From positions 558,001 through 622,000 of the forward strand of contig NZ_ML219773.1 in NCBI RefSeq assembly GCF_004765805.1: a stretch of 64,000 nt of DNA. Direction: 5' to 3'. Below are positions 42,171 through 49,510 of the stretch, in pieces. This stretch comes from Halorussus halobius. Lineage in GTDB: Archaea; Halobacteriota; Halobacteria; Halobacteriales; Haladaptataceae. Every line of letters begins with the position of its first letter. Position 1 is the first letter of the stretch. Under the pieces are notes generated by a model. That model did no database searches. It was not told the origin of the DNA and saw nothing but the letters and a program-made list of their open reading frames with translations. The translations under genes were made by a program, and so were the position numbers.

Positions 42171-42330
42171 GCGGGGCGGTGCGGTGCTGTGCGGGGCGGT
42201 GCGGTGCTGTGCGGGGCGGTGCGGTGCTGTGCGGGGCGGCGCGGTGCTGTGCGGGGCGGCGCGGTGCTGTGCGGGGCGGTGCGGTGCTGTGCGGGGCGGC
42301 GCGGTGCTGTGTGGGGCAGTGCGGTCTCTC
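42171..42330 (+). repeat. 20-bp G-rich tandem array within the dispersed element
   Basis: Seven near-perfect 20-bp units, GCGGGGCGGTGCGGTGCTGT, run from 42171 to 42310, followed by a degenerate eighth. The only unit-to-unit change is T or C at position 10. All four reading-frame shifts occur because 20 is not a multiple of three, so the array is not coding. Runs of G could form two-layer quadruplexes on the plus strand. It occupies the same place as the short G-rich tract of the other element copies. Confidence 0.92.
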
Positions 42331-42480
42331 ATCGGTCCCGGCAGTAGCTAGTTTCGCCATCTCGTCGAACCCAATTCTGCCGTATTCGAGCTAGCTTTCG
42401 CCTCGACACGCGAGACGGCGCGACCGAAACCGCGAGCCTCACACCCCCCGGCCTCGGGCGCGAAGAAAGCCCGGCGATTC
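42328..42480. repeat. element box and a facing degenerate copy (42-kb locus)
   Basis: Directly after the array comes the box CTCATCGGTCC then CGGCAGTAGCTAGTTTCG (42328-42356). Facing it on the minus strand, AGCTAGCT at 42396-42389 is preceded (42480 to 42397) by a diverged GGGGGGTGTGAGGCTCGCGG block. The two AGCTAGCT-type sites start 43 bp apart, close to the 45 bp seen at the 30.4 kb locus. Located between convergent hisE and the ASCH gene. Confidence 0.75.
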
Positions 42481-42481
42481 C

Positions 42482-42796
42482 CTACGCCACCTTCTCGAAC
42501 CGATGCAGGACGACCTCGCTGTCGTCGTCCCACTCGAAGTGGTCGTGGGCGCGGTTCAGCACCTCGCGGTACTGGTCGAGGTCGGCCATCCCCTCGCGCC
42601 GGGCGTCCTCGTCGGTCAGGTCGCCGAGCGTCCGCTCGCGAACCTCGACGACGGCGAACGTCTCGCCGTCGAGTTCGAACTCGTCGCCCTCCTCGGCGTA
42701 CTGGTCGCCGCGGTGAATCTGGATGACCTCGCCCTCTCTGGCCCCCTCGCGCATCCGCTCGTTCGGGAGCAGAACGTCGGCGTCTATCGTCGTCAT
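42482..42796 (-). CDS. ASCH-domain protein (104 aa)
   Basis: Small RNA-binding-like beta-barrel protein. Blocks typical of ASCH domains: IQIHRGDQYAEEGDEFEL, FAVVEVRERTLGDLTDEDARREG and the C-terminal VVLHRFEKV. ASCH proteins resemble PUA domains; some are amidohydrolases acting on modified nucleosides, but the role here is unknown. The start MTTIDADVLLPNERMREG follows a usual GC-rich spacer. Faces the repeat element. Confidence 0.82.
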   Translation of the reverse strand: MTTIDADVLLPNERMREGAREGEVIQIHRGDQYAEEGDEFELDGETFAVVEVRERTLGDLTDEDARREGMADLDQYREVLNRAHDHFEWDDDSEVVLHRFEKVA

Positions 42797-42848
42797 GCGT
42801 GACGGTTGGGAGCCGACCCGGAAAACGGTTCGGTCGACGGGTGGACGC

Positions 42849-43211
42849 TCACCGCGCGGCGACCCAGCCGCCGAGCGCCCCGGCGAGCGCGCTTTCGAGG
42901 CCCAGCACCAGCGCGACGGTGACGCCGACGAGGAACAGCCCGCCGCCCAGAACCGGGCCGAGCGGCCCGAGTTCCACGATGCCCAGCGTCCCCACCGCGA
43001 TGCCGAGGACGAGCGCGACGAGGATGCCGCCGAGAGAGCCCGCGAGCAGGCCGTGCCACGCGCCCCGGCCCGCGCCGCCGACCATGTAGCCCGCGACGAA
43101 CCCGCCGACGAGTCCCGGCGTGAGCTGGCCGAGCCCCGGAATTGCGAGGCCGACGATTCCGAGGACGAGCGTGACCGCGAATCCCACTCCGACCGCGTAC
43201 CAGTCGGTCAT
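42849..43211 (-). CDS. DUF5518-like membrane protein (120 aa)
   Basis: Glycine-rich protein with about four hydrophobic segments (YAVGVGFAVTLVLGIVGLAI, GLVGGFVAGYMVGG, LLAGSLGGILVALVLG, LVGVTVALVLGLESAL). The G-x-x-x-G-rich pattern GLVGGFVAGYMVGGAGRGAWHG matches what I recall of DUF5518, a common haloarchaeal small membrane protein. Function unknown. Same strand as the AIR-synthase-like gene, 69 nt away. Confidence 0.75.
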   Translation of the reverse strand: MTDWYAVGVGFAVTLVLGIVGLAIPGLGQLTPGLVGGFVAGYMVGGAGRGAWHGLLAGSLGGILVALVLGIAVGTLGIVELGPLGPVLGGGLFLVGVTVALVLGLESALAGALGGWVAAR

Positions 43212-43280
43212 AACGTCTCTCCGTACGATTTGGGGCGGGATAAGCCTTCGAGCCGGTGGGGCGGTCGTCTCGCGGTCCGC

Positions 43281-44300
43281 TCACTCCAGTCCCACTTTCT
43301 CGGCGTACGCCGCGAACACGTCCCACGAGGGGTCGACGTCGGGATGCTCGGCGCGCTCGCCGTCGACGTAGACGCCCTCGCCCGCTCGGACCTCGCCGAC
43401 TTCGGCGGCCGGAATGCCCTCGTCGTCGAGCGCGGCCAGCACGTCGTCGGCCCCGCCCTCGGCCACCGTCAGGACCAGCGTGCCCTCGCTGGTCGCGGCC
43501 CACGGGTCGATGTCGAAAAACTCGCACGATTCCGCGACGCCCGGCAGGACCGGCACCGCCGCCGAGTCCACGTCGAGCCGAACGCCCCCGGCGCTGGCGA
43601 GTTCGACCAGCGCGCCCCGTAGCCCGCCCTCGGTCGCGTCGTGCATCGCGGTCACCGGCCCGGCGGCCGCCGCAGTCAGGGCGTCCCGGACCGGGCTCAT
43701 GTCCCAGAACCGCTCTTTGGCCTCGGCGAGGGTCTGGGCCGGCAGCTCGACCGCCTCCTCGAACAGCGTGACCAGAAACCCCGCGACCTCGATTCCGGGT
43801 CCCTTGGTCACGAGCAGGCGGTCGCCTGGCGTGGCCCCGTCGGGTCGCACCACGTCCTCGGGGTCGCCCACGGCCAGCGCGGTCGCGCCGCCGACCCACG
43901 GGAACCGACAGCCGTCGTACCGGGCGGTGTGGCCGGTCACGATGCTCGCGCCCACCTCGGTCGCCTCGCGGTCGAACGTCTCCCAGACGGTCCCGAACTC
44001 CTCGTCGGTCAGGTCCGGCGGGAGCGTGAACGTGACCGCGAGGTGCGAGGGCGGAATCCCCGACACCGCGACGTCCGAGAGCGCGACGTGGACCGCGAAC
44101 CACGCCGCCTTCTCGAACCCCAGCGCGGGCGTCAGCGACAGGGGGTCGGTAGCCAGCACGACCGCCTCGCCGCCGACCTCCACGACCCCGAAGTCGACGC
44201 CGTGCTGCGGGCCGAGGGCGACGTCCTCGCGGTCGGCCCCGAGGTGCGGGTAGATGCGCTCGTCGAAAAATTCCCGGTCGACTTTCCCGAGGTCGGTCAT
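43281..44300 (-). CDS. AIR synthase-like (HypE/PurM-family) protein
   Basis: ATP-dependent enzyme of the PurM/HypE/ThiL/SelD superfamily. The 339-residue protein shows the N-terminal acidic-glycine region (VLATDPLSLTPALGFEKAAW), the motif VALSDVAVSGIPPSHLAVTF and the C-terminal domain with TAMHDATEGGLRGALVELA, close to HypE (carbamoyl dehydratase) sequences, and SEGTLVLTVA. The C-terminal cysteine that HypE uses is absent: the protein ends KVGLE. Therefore hydrogenase maturation is unlikely and the true reaction is unknown. Divergent from the HxlR regulator, whose operator-like repeats lie between them. Confidence 0.85.
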   Translation of the reverse strand: MTDLGKVDREFFDERIYPHLGADREDVALGPQHGVDFGVVEVGGEAVVLATDPLSLTPALGFEKAAWFAVHVALSDVAVSGIPPSHLAVTFTLPPDLTDEEFGTVWETFDREATEVGASIVTGHTARYDGCRFPWVGGATALAVGDPEDVVRPDGATPGDRLLVTKGPGIEVAGFLVTLFEEAVELPAQTLAEAKERFWDMSPVRDALTAAAAGPVTAMHDATEGGLRGALVELASAGGVRLDVDSAAVPVLPGVAESCEFFDIDPWAATSEGTLVLTVAEGGADDVLAALDDEGIPAAEVGEVRAGEGVYVDGERAEHPDVDPSWDVFAAYAEKVGLE

Positions 44301-44362
44301 TGGTGGCGGTAGTTCCGGGGTCGACTAATCGGTGGTGGTTCGGACCGTCCTTCCCCGCGAGT

Positions 44363-44401
44363 AGTTACCCTCGGTAATCAGGTAGGCGGAGGTAACTTTT
44401 T
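44363..44401. promoter_or_regulatory. inverted repeats upstream of the HxlR gene
   Basis: AGTTACC at 44363-44369 is mirrored by GGTAACT at 44391-44397, and inside this TTACC-CTC-GGTAA (44365-44377) is itself a perfect short dyad. AACTTTTTGG at about 44395-44402 sits 25-30 nt before the ATG at 44427, where a TATA box is expected. The dyads abut it, as for autorepression, and lie between two divergent genes. Confidence 0.5.
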
Positions 44402-44426
44402 GGGCGCTCCGGGAGTACGCCCGGCC

Positions 44427-44801
44427 ATGAGCGACTCGAACGAGCAGTTGGCGGTGTGGTGTGCGGGCAAGGAGTGGTGTCCCATCACCTCCACGGCCAC
44501 GCTCATCGGCAAGAAGTGGCATCCCGTGGTCGTCCATCGACTCATCCAGGGCGGTCCGATGGGGTTCAACGAACTCAAAGACGACGTGGACGGCATCTCC
44601 AGCAAGGTGCTGTCCGACAGCCTCGAAGACCTCGAAGAGAAGGGGTTGGTGAACCGCGAGATAGTGAGCGAGAAGCCGGTTCGAGTCGAGTACTCGCTGA
44701 CCGACCGCGGTGCCTCGCTCGAATCGCTCATCGAGGAGATGCACGAGTGGGGCGAGAAACACCTCGCCGCCGCCGACGGGAAGGAAGACGCGATCTCGTA
44801 A
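44427..44801 (+). CDS. HxlR-family winged-helix regulator
   Basis: DNA-binding regulator of 124 residues. The N-terminal Cys-rich part AVWCAGKEWCPITSTATLIGKKWHPVVVHRLI carries cysteines (about 10 and 16) of the type used by redox-sensing HxlR proteins such as HypR, followed by FNELKDDVDGISSKVLSDSLEDLEEKGLV (recognition helix) and a wing VRVEYSLTDRG. It lies 113 nt upstream of the arsR-acr3-arsC genes in the same direction and may be part of their control or act on the divergent AIR-synthase-like gene. The ATG at 44427 fits a leaderless start. Confidence 0.9.
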   Translation: MSDSNEQLAVWCAGKEWCPITSTATLIGKKWHPVVVHRLIQGGPMGFNELKDDVDGISSKVLSDSLEDLEEKGLVNREIVSEKPVRVEYSLTDRGASLESLIEEMHEWGEKHLAAADGKEDAIS

Positions 44802-44856
44802 CGCTCGGCTCCTCGTCCCGACTGTCACGCCTCGGCCGGTCGATTCGCCGAGAGCT

Positions 44857-44906
44857 ATCTGAACTGGAATTCAAATCGGAACGGTTATCTGAAGCGCTGT
44901 TCAACC
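44857..44906 (+). promoter_or_regulatory. two ArsR operator-like dyads 30 bp apart
   Basis: ATCTGAA-N6-TTCAAAT at 44857-44876 and ATCTGAA-N6-TTCAACC at 44887-44906 share the same left half and spacing. ArsR-family repressors bind imperfect dyads of this type. Centres lie 30 bp apart, near three helical turns, and the second ends eight bases before the arsR ATG at 44915, so binding would block transcription. Confidence 0.6.
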
Positions 44907-44914
44907 AGCCCGTG

Positions 44915-45310
44915 ATGGCAAGCTCCACGTCGCGACTCGAACGACTCCTCGCCGACGACCTCGGCGAGTGCTGTGACGCCGACGTACGGCGTCGGCTCGA
45001 CCAACTGGAGTCGCTGGCCGACGAGGCGACCGCCGACGACGCGGCCCGCGCGGTCTTCGCGGTCCTCGGCGACGAGACGCGCTACCGGCTCGCACGCGTC
45101 CTGGCGACCGACGACGGCGAGCGTTGTGTCTGCGAACTCGAACCGCTGGTCGACGTCGGCGAGAGCGCGGTGAGCCACGCGCTCTCGGACCTCGTGGACG
45201 CGGGACTGCTCGACCGCCGGAAAGAGGGCAACTGGCGGTACTACGCGAGCACCGCCCTCGCCGACGACCTGTTCGCGACCGCCGACGCCGGGGTGGGCGA
45301 ACGTGAGTAA
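44915..45310 (+). CDS. arsR: ArsR-family metalloregulator
   Basis: Repressor released by arsenite. The 131-residue protein has the winged-helix core at about 40-110 ([54 protein letters not shown]). The metal-binding ELCVC-type motif appears as ERCVCELEP with two cysteines at the start of the DNA-recognition region, as in ArsR sensors. An N-terminal Cys pair (ECCDADVRR) may add a third ligand. Stop overlaps the start of the efflux gene by eight bases. An in-frame GTG just upstream is possible. Confidence 0.92.
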   Translation: MASSTSRLERLLADDLGECCDADVRRRLDQLESLADEATADDAARAVFAVLGDETRYRLARVLATDDGERCVCELEPLVDVGESAVSHALSDLVDAGLLDRRKEGNWRYYASTALADDLFATADAGVGERE

Positions 45311-46496
45311 CGACGTCGCCGGCCGCGACCAGCCCGACGGCGTCGGCCGCGACCACGGCCCGAACTGCGACTGTCCCGACTGTGGCGACCCGCGCTCGAT
45401 GGACTTCCTCGACAAGTACCTCACCGTCTGGATTTTCGGCGCGATGGCGGTCGGGGTGGGGCTCGGCTTCGTGGCCCCGTCGGTCACCCAACCCATTCAG
45501 GACCTCCACCTCGTCGAGATCGGGCTCATCCTGATGATGTACCCGCCGCTGGCGAAGGTCGACTACGGTCAGCTCCCGACCGTCTTCAAGAACGTGAAGG
45601 TACTGGGGTTGAGCCTCGTCCAGAACTGGCTCATCGGCCCGACCGTGATGTTCTCCCTGGCGATCATCTTCTTCAGCGGCGTCACGCCCGGCCTGCCCGC
45701 CCGCCCCGAGTTCTTCCTCGGACTGGTGTTCATCGGGATGGCTCGCTGCATCGCGATGGTGCTGGTCTGGAACGAGCTCGCGGAGGGCTCGAACGAGTAC
45801 GCCGCCGGCCTGGTCGCGTTCAACAGCGTCTTCCAGATACTCACCTACGGCGTGTACATCTGGTTCTTCGCGCTCGTCGTCCCGCCCCTGCTCGGCATGG
45901 AGTCGCTGGTCGCCGGCATCGAGGCCTTCGACATCACGCCGATGCAGGTCTTCGAGGCCATCGCCGTCTTCCTCGGCATTCCCTTCGCCGCGGGCATCCT
46001 CTCGCGGTACGTCGGCACGCGCACGAAGGGCGTCGAGTGGTACGAGGAGACCTTCGAGCCGACGATCAGTCCCCTGACGCTGATCGCGCTGTTGTTCACC
46101 GTGGTCGTGATGTTCGCGATGCAGGGCGAGCGCATCGTCGCCCAGCCGACCGACGTCCTGCTCATCGCGGTGCCGCTGACGGTCTACTTCGTCGTGATGT
46201 TCTTCGTGAGCTTCGGGATGGGCCGGGAGATCGGCGCGGACTACTCGACGACGACCGCCATCGGGTTCACCGCCGCGTCGAACAACTTCGAGCTGGCCAT
46301 CGCCGTCGCGGTCGCCGTCTTCGGCGTCGGCTCGGGCGTCGCCTTCGCGACGGTCGTCGGCCCGCTCATCGAGGTGCCGGTCCTGCTCGCGCTGGTCCAC
46401 GTCGCGCTGTACTTCCAGCGCCGCTTCGACTGGGACGGGTTCGACACCGGTCGCCTCGACGCATCGAACGCGGGTCCCGCCACGAACGATGACTGA
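45303..46496 (+). CDS. acr3: ACR3-type arsenite efflux permease
   Basis: Exports arsenite across the cytoplasmic membrane. The 397-residue protein has ten hydrophobic segments and conserved ACR3 features: the cysteine-containing [18 protein letters not shown] (about 145, the essential cysteine), [18 protein letters not shown], and [18 protein letters not shown] (about 320), with the E in NNFELA. A soluble N-terminus with CDCPDC could hold metal. GTG start at 45303 overlaps arsR; its end overlaps arsC by eight bases, so arsR-acr3-arsC form one operon. Confidence 0.95.
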   Translation: MSNDVAGRDQPDGVGRDHGPNCDCPDCGDPRSMDFLDKYLTVWIFGAMAVGVGLGFVAPSVTQPIQDLHLVEIGLILMMYPPLAKVDYGQLPTVFKNVKVLGLSLVQNWLIGPTVMFSLAIIFFSGVTPGLPARPEFFLGLVFIGMARCIAMVLVWNELAEGSNEYAAGLVAFNSVFQILTYGVYIWFFALVVPPLLGMESLVAGIEAFDITPMQVFEAIAVFLGIPFAAGILSRYVGTRTKGVEWYEETFEPTISPLTLIALLFTVVVMFAMQGERIVAQPTDVLLIAVPLTVYFVVMFFVSFGMGREIGADYSTTTAIGFTAASNNFELAIAVAVAVFGVGSGVAFATVVGPLIEVPVLLALVHVALYFQRRFDWDGFDTGRLDASNAGPATNDD

Positions 46497-46914
46497 CGCC
46501 GACCCGCAGGTCGCGTTCGTCTGCGTCCAGAACGCGGGCCGCTCCCAGATGGCGTACGCCTTCGCCCTGCGGGAGCGCGACGCGCGGGACCTCGACGTCG
46601 ACCTCGTGACCGGCGGCACCCGACCCGCCGAGCGCGTCCACTCCGAGGTGGTCGACGCGATGGCCGAGGTCGGCGTCGACGTCTCCGACCGGTCACCCCG
46701 GGAGGTGACGGCCGAGGAACTCCGGGCGAGCGACTACGTCGTCACGATGGGCTGTTCGGCCGACGACGCCTGCCCGGCGGGGTGGGCGGGCGAGAACCGC
46801 GACTGGGACCTCGACGACCCGGACGGGCGCTCGCCCGACGCGGTCGCGGCGATACGCGACGAGATAGAGCGCCGGGTCGGCGACCTGTTCGACGAACTGG
46901 AGCGGGCCGACTGA
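46489..46914 (+). CDS. arsC: arsenate reductase, low-molecular-weight phosphatase type
   Basis: Reduces arsenate to arsenite for export by Acr3. The 141-residue protein has the P-loop [12 protein letters not shown], a CX5R motif with Cys12 and Arg18, and the downstream cysteine in [15 protein letters not shown] (two cysteines for the disulfide cascade, about 85 and 91) as in thioredoxin-coupled ArsC. The acidic pair DLDDPDG corresponds to the general-acid loop. Coupled by overlap to acr3. Thioredoxin proteins encoded at 38972 and 60354 could be partners, which is inference. Confidence 0.95.
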   Translation: MTDADPQVAFVCVQNAGRSQMAYAFALRERDARDLDVDLVTGGTRPAERVHSEVVDAMAEVGVDVSDRSPREVTAEELRASDYVVTMGCSADDACPAGWAGENRDWDLDDPDGRSPDAVAAIRDEIERRVGDLFDELERAD

Positions 46915-46970
46915 CCACGACTGCGGGTGGTCCCGGCGGTCTCAGACGCGAGAACTGCATTCACAACCAC

Positions 46971-47109
46971 GAAAGCCCTCGGCGCGCTCTCAAACAGCAG
47001 AGTCGCAAATACATCCTCGAAAGCCCTCGGCGCGCTCTGGGACAACAATAGAACCGCAACGTCCTCGAAAGCCCTCGGCCCGCTCGCGGTCGCTCTGGCG
47101 GATATCCGC
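46971..47109 (+). repeat. 48-bp tandem repeat and a 12-bp palindrome after arsC
   Basis: GAAAGCCCTCGGCGCGCTCT occurs at 46971 and 47019, and with one change at 47067, always 48 bp apart. Between them lie AT-richer spacers such as GGGACAACAATAGAACCG. The last unit runs into a perfect palindrome, GCGGATATCCGC (47098-47109). The array is intergenic between arsC and the gene at 47457. Confidence 0.9.
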
Positions 47110-47214
47110 GCCTCACAGCACCGCACCGCATCGGCGCGGATAGGGCCGCCAGAGACGACCACGGCCTTCGGCCGCGAGCCCGCCTCGCCCTTTCAGTCCG
47201 CCAAGGATGACCCC

Positions 47215-47345
47215 GCCCGCACAGCCCCCGCACCGCGACGGCGGGCCTCGCCCCTCCCCAGCCTCGGGGCGCACGAGCGCGCCCCTCCCTCGCGCATGTT
47301 GGCGCGAGATGAACTCGCGCCAGCGCGCGCCGACGTGGAACGAGA
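47215..47345 (-). repeat. dispersed intergenic element, minus-strand copy
   Basis: Read on the minus strand from 47345: TTCCACGTCGGCGCGCGC, then a perfect 9-bp stem-loop 47322-47300 (TGGCGCGAG, loop TTCAT, CTCGCGCCA; identical to the 30.4 kb copy), GCGCGAGGGAGGG, CTGGGGAGGGGCGAGGCC and a G-rich tract (GCGGTGCGGGGGCTGTGCGG). The GGCAGTAGCTAGCT box is not found beyond it; instead there is GC-rich sequence and then the 48-bp repeats. The rest of 46915-47456 holds no gene. Confidence 0.8.
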
Positions 47346-47456
47346 ACCGGTAACGCGAGCGAAGTTAGCGTCGCGTGACCGAGTGCTTGCGTCGCCGAAC
47401 GGGACCCGCGCTCGCGCCCGTACTTTTAAATCACGGAACGGGACGAAGTGGCCCCG

Positions 47457-48011
47457 ATGGGACACCGCGCACTCGTCGCGTACCGCCGCGACGCCGACTC
47501 GCCCGACAGCCAAGCCGGCTCCGACCTCGCCGCCGAGGACGCCCGCTACGACCTCCACCGCTCGCAGTGGGGCGGAGCGGGCTTCGCGCTGCTCGACCAC
47601 GTCTCGGCCGAGACGCCGTACGCCGCCGACACCCAGTTCGCGGTCGACCCCGACCCGGTGGCGACCGACTGCTCGCTCGCGGACGCGGCCAGCGACCACC
47701 TCGACTACCTCCACCACGAGGCGTTCTACCGGGTGAGCCGGGACTACGAGGTGACCGCGTACCACGTCCTCTGGTTCGGTCTCGAAGCCGACGCCGACGC
47801 GGTCGACCGGAGCGAGACCGTGGGCCACGGCGGGCTAATCGAGGCCCACCCGGACGACTCGGACTACCTTCGCGGCTGGTTCCGGGGCGCGAAGGAGGTG
47901 GTCGGCGGGATGGTCGACCGCGACGCGCTCGCTCCGGACGCCGCCGTGGACGCGCTGGCCGACCGGGTCGAGACGTGGGCCGACGACCGGGAGGTGGTCG
48001 TCCCCGGGTGA
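47457..48011 (+). CDS. DUF6735-like hypothetical protein (184 aa)
   Basis: Begins MGHRALVAYRRD and contains YDLHRSQWGGAGFALLDHVSAETPYA and YEVTAYHVLWFGLEAD, a pattern I associate with a haloarchaeal family of unknown function (DUF6735; number from memory). No membrane segment or catalytic motif stands out. The frame extends three residues upstream of the chosen ATG. It starts about 110 nt after the minus-strand repeat element, and precedes nucS in the same direction. Confidence 0.75.
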   Translation: MGHRALVAYRRDADSPDSQAGSDLAAEDARYDLHRSQWGGAGFALLDHVSAETPYAADTQFAVDPDPVATDCSLADAASDHLDYLHHEAFYRVSRDYEVTAYHVLWFGLEADADAVDRSETVGHGGLIEAHPDDSDYLRGWFRGAKEVVGGMVDRDALAPDAAVDALADRVETWADDREVVVPG

Positions 48012-48088
48012 CTCGCCGGCCCTCCGGCCGCGCCTCCCGACGCCTGGACGCGGGCCGCTTTTGTGGCTCGGTCGCCTACGGCGAGCCA

Positions 48089-48838
48089 GTGACGACAGCA
48101 GACGGCGACGGTTCGGAGGCCGGCGACGCGGCCGACGCCTCCCTCGACCCCGAGACGGCCCGCAACCGCGTCGCGGCCGCCGTCGAGGCCGGCGACATGG
48201 TGACGGTCTTCGGCCGGTGTACGGTTGAGTACGAGGGCCGGGCCGCCAGCACGCTCGGCCCCGGCGACCGACTCGTGGTCCTCAAGCCCGACGGCACCGC
48301 GCTGGTCCACACCGACGAGGGCCAGAAGCCGGTGAACTGGCAGCCGCCGGGGTCGACCCACGCGGTCGACGCCAGCGACGGCCAGTTCCGCGTCCGAAGC
48401 CGGCGCACCGCGCCCGACGAGGAGCTGCTCGTGGCCTTCGAGCGCGTCGACCGCGTCGCCAGCTTCGACGTGACCGACCGGCAGGACCTCGCGCTCACGG
48501 GGACCGAGGCGGACCTCCGGCGGCGAATCCTCGACGACCCCGACCTCGTGGAGCCGGGGTTCGAGCCGCTGGCGACCGAGCGCGAGACGCCCGCCGGCGC
48601 GGTCGACGTCTACGGCGAGGACGCCCGCGGCCGGACGGTCGTGGTCGAACTCAAGCGCAAGCGGGTCGGCCCGGACGCGGCGGGCCAGCTCGCCCGGTAC
48701 GTCGAGGCGCTCGAACGGGACCTCCACGCCGACGCCGAGGTCCGGGGCGTGCTGGTCGCGCCCTCGGTGACCGAGCGCGCCCGCCGGCTGCTCGCCGAGA
48801 AGGGCCTGGAGTTCGTCTCGGTCGGCCCGCCCGAGTGA
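48089..48838 (+). CDS. nucS: endonuclease NucS (EndoMS), mismatch-specific
   Basis: Cuts both strands at mismatched bases; forms the MutS-independent mismatch repair pathway of archaea and actinobacteria, and acts with the sliding clamp. 249 residues: an N-terminal beta-rich DNA-binding domain (MVTVFGRCTVEYEGRAAS, GDRLVVLKPDGTALVHT, KPVNWQPPGS) and a C-terminal RecB-like nuclease domain with the metal site AVDVYGEDARGRTVVVELKRKR, where Asp and the E-x-K pair are catalytic, then QLARYVEALER. GTG start at 48089 gives the family length. A canonical mutS lies 0.7 kb further on. Confidence 0.94.
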   Translation: MTTADGDGSEAGDAADASLDPETARNRVAAAVEAGDMVTVFGRCTVEYEGRAASTLGPGDRLVVLKPDGTALVHTDEGQKPVNWQPPGSTHAVDASDGQFRVRSRRTAPDEELLVAFERVDRVASFDVTDRQDLALTGTEADLRRRILDDPDLVEPGFEPLATERETPAGAVDVYGEDARGRTVVVELKRKRVGPDAAGQLARYVEALERDLHADAEVRGVLVAPSVTERARRLLAEKGLEFVSVGPPE

Positions 48839-48890
48839 CGGCCCGGGAGCGAGTCGCCGGGTATAAGCCCCGCTCGCGCGAGGTTCCGGC

Positions 48891-49385
48891 ATGGACTGGC
48901 GACGCGCGCTGTGGTTCGGACTCGCCGGCAGCCTGCTCGTCGGGTACGTCCTCCTGCACACCGGCCTGCTCCCGGTGCCCACCGGCGTCGACGACCGGCG
49001 CGGCCTCCGGGTCACCGACTGCGAGGAGACGGTGCGCGGCCGACTCGACGTGGCGGTCGCGGAGTCGTTCGCCCAGCAGTACGTGGGGCTGAGCCGCACC
49101 GAGTCGCTGGCCGACGAGGAGGGGATGCTGTTCGTCCACGACGAGGACGGCGAGCGGGGCATCGGCATGCGCAACATGGACTTCCCGCTCGACGTACTGT
49201 TCGTCTCGGCCGACGGCGAGATTACGAGCGTCGAGACGCTCGACGCGCCCGACTCGCCGCTCTCGTACTACGTCACCTACGGGACGACTTCGGGACAGGG
49301 TCGGTACGTCGTCGAGGCGAACGCCGGCTGGAGCGAGGCCCGCGGCGTGTCGGCCGGCGACTGCGTGCGCGGCCTGCCGAGGTGA
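48891..49385 (+). CDS. DUF192 protein with N-terminal membrane anchor (164 aa)
   Basis: One hydrophobic segment (about 8-25, LWFGLAGSLLVGYVLLH) anchors a DUF192 domain outside the membrane: VAVAESFAQQYVGLSRTESLADEEGMLFV and IGMRNMDFPLDVLFVSADGEI are the family signature, with the aromatic, Met-rich M-x-N-M-x-F-P-L-D block. VVEANAGWSEARGVSAGDCV closes the domain. The function of DUF192 is not known. Its stop is 125 nt from the convergent mutS stop. Confidence 0.88.
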   Translation: MDWRRALWFGLAGSLLVGYVLLHTGLLPVPTGVDDRRGLRVTDCEETVRGRLDVAVAESFAQQYVGLSRTESLADEEGMLFVHDEDGERGIGMRNMDFPLDVLFVSADGEITSVETLDAPDSPLSYYVTYGTTSGQGRYVVEANAGWSEARGVSAGDCVRGLPR

Positions 49386-49510
49386 CGTCGACGGCTCGCG
49401 TCCGGCTCCGCTGGCGAACTAGCCACTATCCTGGCGGACTGAACCGGCGAGCGCGCTGGGGGCGTTCGAGGTCACGACCTGCGTTCCACTGGCGTTTCCG
49501 AATAGAGCCG

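Noticed and set aside
42051-42360. His/Arg/Pro or Cys/Gly-rich repeat proteins over the 20-bp array
   Set aside because: The unit of 20 bp shifts frame at each copy and all frames happen to lack stops; it is non-coding repeat.
46971-47109. Possible CRISPR array after arsC
   Set aside because: Only two and a half units with a 20-bp core, partly alike spacers and no cas genes; it is an ordinary tandem repeat.
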